Source: an uncultured Clostridia bacterium | GTDB taxonomy: Bacteria; Bacillota; Clostridia; Oscillospirales; Acutalibacteraceae | DNA: 34,402 nt | NCBI GenBank assembly: GCA_946499275.1 | Contig: CAMMRL010000027.1 | Coordinates: 1 to 34,402, forward strand | Direction: 5' to 3' | Part shown: positions 31,990 to 34,402 of the stretch, piece after piece | Layout: every line of letters starts with the position of its first letter | Position numbering within the stretch: the first letter of the stretch is position 1 | Made by a program: the position numbers and the translations under genes | The notes under the pieces: model-generated | What the model saw: the letters and a program-made list of their open reading frames with translations, nothing else | Database searches by the model: none | Told to the model about the DNA's origin: nothing

Positions 31990-33294
31990 ATGCCTGGACT
32001 CGACATACTTGCCATCCCGCTTGGATGGATTTTGTGGTTCATCTATAACCTGGTCAACAATTACTTTGTAGCCATCTTTTTATTTACCCTGATCGTACGC
32101 GCGGCGACTTTCCCACTTTCGCTGAAATCGCAGAAAGCACAGGCGGACCGTGCCCGGCTTGCCCCCCGGCTGGAGCGCCTGCAGAAAAAGTATGCGAAGG
32201 ACCCCAAAAAGCTGCAAGAAAAGCAAATGAGCCTGTATGAAAAGGAAGGCGTCAGCATGACCGGCGGCTGCCTGCCGATGGTCATCCAGATGATCGTCCT
32301 GTTCGGCATCATCGCAGTGATCTATTCCCCTCTCACCCATCTGGCGCGGATCCCGTCCCAGGTGGTGGAGGCCAGCGTCACCGCCGTCTCCCAGCAGGTG
32401 GATGAAAACGGCAAGGAAATTGTGGACAGCCACAAAATTAGTGCCGCGGACCGAAAAGGGTATTATAAAGAGCTGCGGCTGCTCATGGTGATGGAATATC
32501 CGGAAAATGAGACCACTATTAAGAAAAATATCGCGGCACTTTCCGCCGACGTGCTGGACGGCAAAACGGCGGACGATTATTATCAGGAGATGCAGCATAT
32601 CCGCGACGATTTCGCCTTCTTCGGCAAAACGCTGCTGGAGAATCCGTGGAACAGCAAAGGATTTGCCGGCATCAATATTCTGTGGCTGATCCCGTTGTTC
32701 TCTTGGTTGACGGCGCTTGGTTCCAGCCTGATTTCGATGCATTTCACCAAGATGGCGACTGCCGGGCAGAAACAGCCGGGACAGGGCTGTAGCAACGTCA
32801 TGCTTATTGGGTTGATGCCGCTGTTCTCACTGTATATCACCTTTATTGTGCCGGGCGGTGTCGGCATCTACTGGATCTGTTCCAACCTGATTGCGGTGAT
32901 CCAGACCGTTTTGCTCAATAAGATATACAACCCGGCCAAGATCCGCGCACAGGCCGAGCTGGAATATGAGGAACGTCGCAAACGCCGTGCTGAGGACAAA
33001 AAACGGCTGGCGGAAGCCCGCGCCCGCGAAGAGGCGGAAGCCCGCCGTCAGGCTGCGGAAGAGAAAAAGCTGGCGGAGGAAAAGATGAAAGCCGCCAACA
33101 GGCCCAAACAGCCGCCCGCTTCCAAAAACCCGAACAAGAGAAAACGCCGTGAGGGCGACAATAAAGCCGGCATGCCAGACCTTTCCTCCCTGCCGGAAAA
33201 CTCGCCGCCTGAGGAGATGAAGCCGGAGCCGGAGCCGGAAAAGCCGCAAGAAAGCGCGGCTCCGGCTGAACAGGAAGGAACCGAGGAAAAATAA
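31990..33294 (+). CDS. yidC: Membrane protein insertase YidC/OxaA
   Basis: 434 residues from ATG 31990, with GGAGGA seven bases upstream; a GTG at 31933 is in frame but less likely. The Oxa1 core: a first hydrophobic helix, then FVAIFLFTLIVRAATFPLSLKSQKAQ with the groove Arg, MVIQMIVLFGIIAVIY, and after a large loop the helices ILWLIPLFSWLTALGS and MLIGLMPLFSLYITFIVPGGVGIYWICSN. An insert of about 110 residues (roughly S-P-L-T-H to W-N-S-K) separates helices 2-3. The C-terminus is a long charged coiled-coil (EERRKRRAEDKKRLAEARAREEAEARR) followed by an acidic Pro-rich tail, able to contact ribosomes or Jag. No lipobox signal peptide is seen. Confidence 0.96.
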   Translation: MPGLDILAIPLGWILWFIYNLVNNYFVAIFLFTLIVRAATFPLSLKSQKAQADRARLAPRLERLQKKYAKDPKKLQEKQMSLYEKEGVSMTGGCLPMVIQMIVLFGIIAVIYSPLTHLARIPSQVVEASVTAVSQQVDENGKEIVDSHKISAADRKGYYKELRLLMVMEYPENETTIKKNIAALSADVLDGKTADDYYQEMQHIRDDFAFFGKTLLENPWNSKGFAGINILWLIPLFSWLTALGSSLISMHFTKMATAGQKQPGQGCSNVMLIGLMPLFSLYITFIVPGGVGIYWICSNLIAVIQTVLLNKIYNPAKIRAQAELEYEERRKRRAEDKKRLAEARAREEAEARRQAAEEKKLAEEKMKAANRPKQPPASKNPNKRKRREGDNKAGMPDLSSLPENSPPEEMKPEPEPEKPQESAAPAEQEGTEEK

Positions 33295-33300
33295 GACGGG

Positions 33301-34209
33301 ATGGCCCGTTTGGAAAGGATGAAAAACGTGCTGAAGGAAGCGATCAAGGAAGCTGCCACAATTGAAGAGGCAAAAGCGGCGGCCGTACGGGAACTGGGCG
33401 TACCGGAAGAGAAGGTACTCTTTGAGGTGCTTCAGGCCCCCCAGAAAAAAACATTGGGGCTTTTCGGCGGATGCCCGGCCCGAGTACGCGCCTATTTGGA
33501 AGTGACGCCTGCGTCGCGCGCAGCGGAATATTTGGAGGAAATCCTCCACGGCTTGGGAGTAGAGACCCCTGCCATTGAAGTGAAGGAAGAGGAAGGCGGC
33601 TGCGTGCTGATGCTTTCCGGAGATGACTTGGGCTTCATTATCGGCCGGCGCGGCGAAACGCTGGATGCGCTTCAGTACCTTACCGGCCTGGTGGCAAACC
33701 GGGTGGACAGCGGGTATTATCGCGTGACGCTGGATATCGGCAACTATCGGGAAAAACGCGAGCAGTCGCTGACCGGTCTCGCCCGCAAAATTGCAGGCCA
33801 GGCCGCCCGTACCGGGCATAAGACATCGCTGGAGCCGATGAACCCTTACGAGCGCCGGATCATCCATACCGCGGTACAGGAGATCAAGGGCGCCACCTCC
33901 TGGAGCGTGGGCAGCGAGCCGAACCGCCATGTTGTGATCGGCCCGTCCGACGACAACCCGGTGCGTTCCCGTTCCCGCGGAGGCCGCTCTCGTGGGAAAG
34001 GCGAAAGATCCGCCGGTGAACGTTCCTCCCGCCCGGAGCGCGCCCCCCGCGCCCCTCGTTCGGATGTCATTGGGAAACCGGAACGGGAAATCCGCCAGTT
34101 TGTGCCGCGGAGCAATCCGCTCCCCACGGCGGACGGCGCGACGCCGCCTTCCAAAACCCAGTCGGAAAAGGAAAGCAGTTCTCTCCTGTATGGCCGGATC
34201 GACCTGTAA
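33301..34209 (+). CDS. jag: RNA-binding protein Jag/KhpB (SpoIIIJ-associated)
   Basis: 302 residues from ATG 33301; ATG 33319 or GTG 33328 (SD GGAAAGG nine bases upstream) are possible starts. The Jag_N domain (residues about 10-65) has ATIEEAKAAAVRELGV and K-K-T-L-G-L-F-G-G-C-P-A-R-V. The KH domain is DLGFIIGRRGETLDALQYLTGLVAN near 115, with the conserved I-I-G-R-R-G loop. The R3H domain has M-N-P-Y-E-R-R-I-I-H-T-A-V, ending G-S-E-P-N-R-H-V-V-I. A 70-residue Arg/Ser/Pro-rich tail follows, longer than usual. KhpB binds RNA with KhpA and affects cell division and wall growth. It follows yidC by six bases and ends at a terminator. Confidence 0.94.
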   Translation: MARLERMKNVLKEAIKEAATIEEAKAAAVRELGVPEEKVLFEVLQAPQKKTLGLFGGCPARVRAYLEVTPASRAAEYLEEILHGLGVETPAIEVKEEEGGCVLMLSGDDLGFIIGRRGETLDALQYLTGLVANRVDSGYYRVTLDIGNYREKREQSLTGLARKIAGQAARTGHKTSLEPMNPYERRIIHTAVQEIKGATSWSVGSEPNRHVVIGPSDDNPVRSRSRGGRSRGKGERSAGERSSRPERAPRAPRSDVIGKPEREIRQFVPRSNPLPTADGATPPSKTQSEKESSSLLYGRIDL

Positions 34210-34235
34210 TAGAAAACTTGAGTACGGACCATCAA

Positions 34236-34269
34236 AAAAACGGCTTGCCACGGGGGGCAGGCCGTTTTT
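34236..34269 (+). terminator. Rho-independent terminator of the rpmH-jag cluster
   Basis: ACGGCTTGCC (34240-34249) pairs with GGCAGGCCGT (34256-34265) with one G-T wobble, then a T-run to 34269. Upstream A's extend the stem. It lies 27 bases after the jag stop. The remaining bases to 34402 show no gene. Confidence 0.85.
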
Positions 34270-34402
34270 CACTGCCTAAAAGATCGTCGGCAAGTTGGCT
34301 TTTTAAGGCGGGTTTGGTTGTTTCGCCTTTGGATAATCTAGCAAGACAGAAAGATTAACTATTAGAAGTGAAGGCCCCAAAAAGGATGGCGGTGGCGAAA
34401 AA

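Noticed and set aside
32827..34272. 481-residue minus-strand frame under yidC/jag
   Set aside because: It is a shadow of the high-GC coding on the + strand, where YidC and Jag domains are unambiguous.
1..34402. CRISPR arrays, transposases, tRNA or rRNA genes
   Set aside because: No regularly spaced long repeats, insertion-sequence ends or transposase motifs, and no tRNA T-loop or rRNA signatures were seen.

Overview
The window is a chromosomal replication-origin region from a Gram-positive bacterium of the Clostridia (Bacillota), most likely near the Oscillospirales/Ruminococcaceae. This is judged from gene content, protein character and a moderately high GC content; no species is claimed. 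The evidence is the block dnaA-dnaN-yaaA(S4)-recF-remB-gyrB...gyrA running leftwards and rpmH-rnpA-yidD-yidC-jag running rightwards from the same point. The + strand is C-rich left of about 28 kb and G-rich right of about 31 kb, as expected for two replichores diverging from oriC. The dnaA-dnaN spacer (28244-28857) carries many GTGGAA/TTCCAC motifs that resemble degenerate DnaA boxes, with an AT-rich stretch beside dnaA.

Layout from left to right. (1) 1-544: a 3' end of glnS (+) abuts an N-terminal fragment of pgk (-) that breaks off near a GATC; this is either an assembly chimera or a true rearrangement. (2) 780-5369: accessory genes comprising an MscS channel (+), a fused glycosyltransferase/PlsC-type acyltransferase (-), a TetR regulator (-) with a clear promoter and candidate operator, and a small AT-rich monooxygenase-like gene (+). 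(3) 5452-7489: an uncharacterised protein, an acyl-ACP thioesterase and a YbaK-type deacylase, all (-). (4) 7624-14574: parB, parA, noc, rsmG, mnmG and mnmE, all (-), with two parS-like sites. (5) 14697-16232: yebC and an unknown membrane protein. (6) 16282-25324: gyrA and gyrB separated by five small membrane-protein genes that look like diverged paralogues of the YcxB-like family. (7) 25449-30201: remB, recF, yaaA, dnaN, oriC and dnaA. (8) 30810-34209: rpmH, rnpA, yidD, yidC and jag.

Together the genes cover replication initiation (DnaA, DnaN), supercoiling (GyrA/GyrB), repair (RecF), origin segregation and nucleoid occlusion (ParA, ParB, Noc, parS), tRNA wobble modification (MnmE/MnmG), rRNA methylation (RsmG), tRNA 5' processing (RnpA) and membrane insertion (YidC, YidD).

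Two features depart from the common Bacillota order. The mnmE-mnmG-rsmG-noc-parA-parB block normally follows jag on the rpmH side; here it lies on the gyr side, still pointing away from the origin. Five tandem membrane proteins also sit between gyrB and gyrA. The YcxB-like array is the best candidate for an undescribed system. All family assignments are from reading the sequence; no database search was run.
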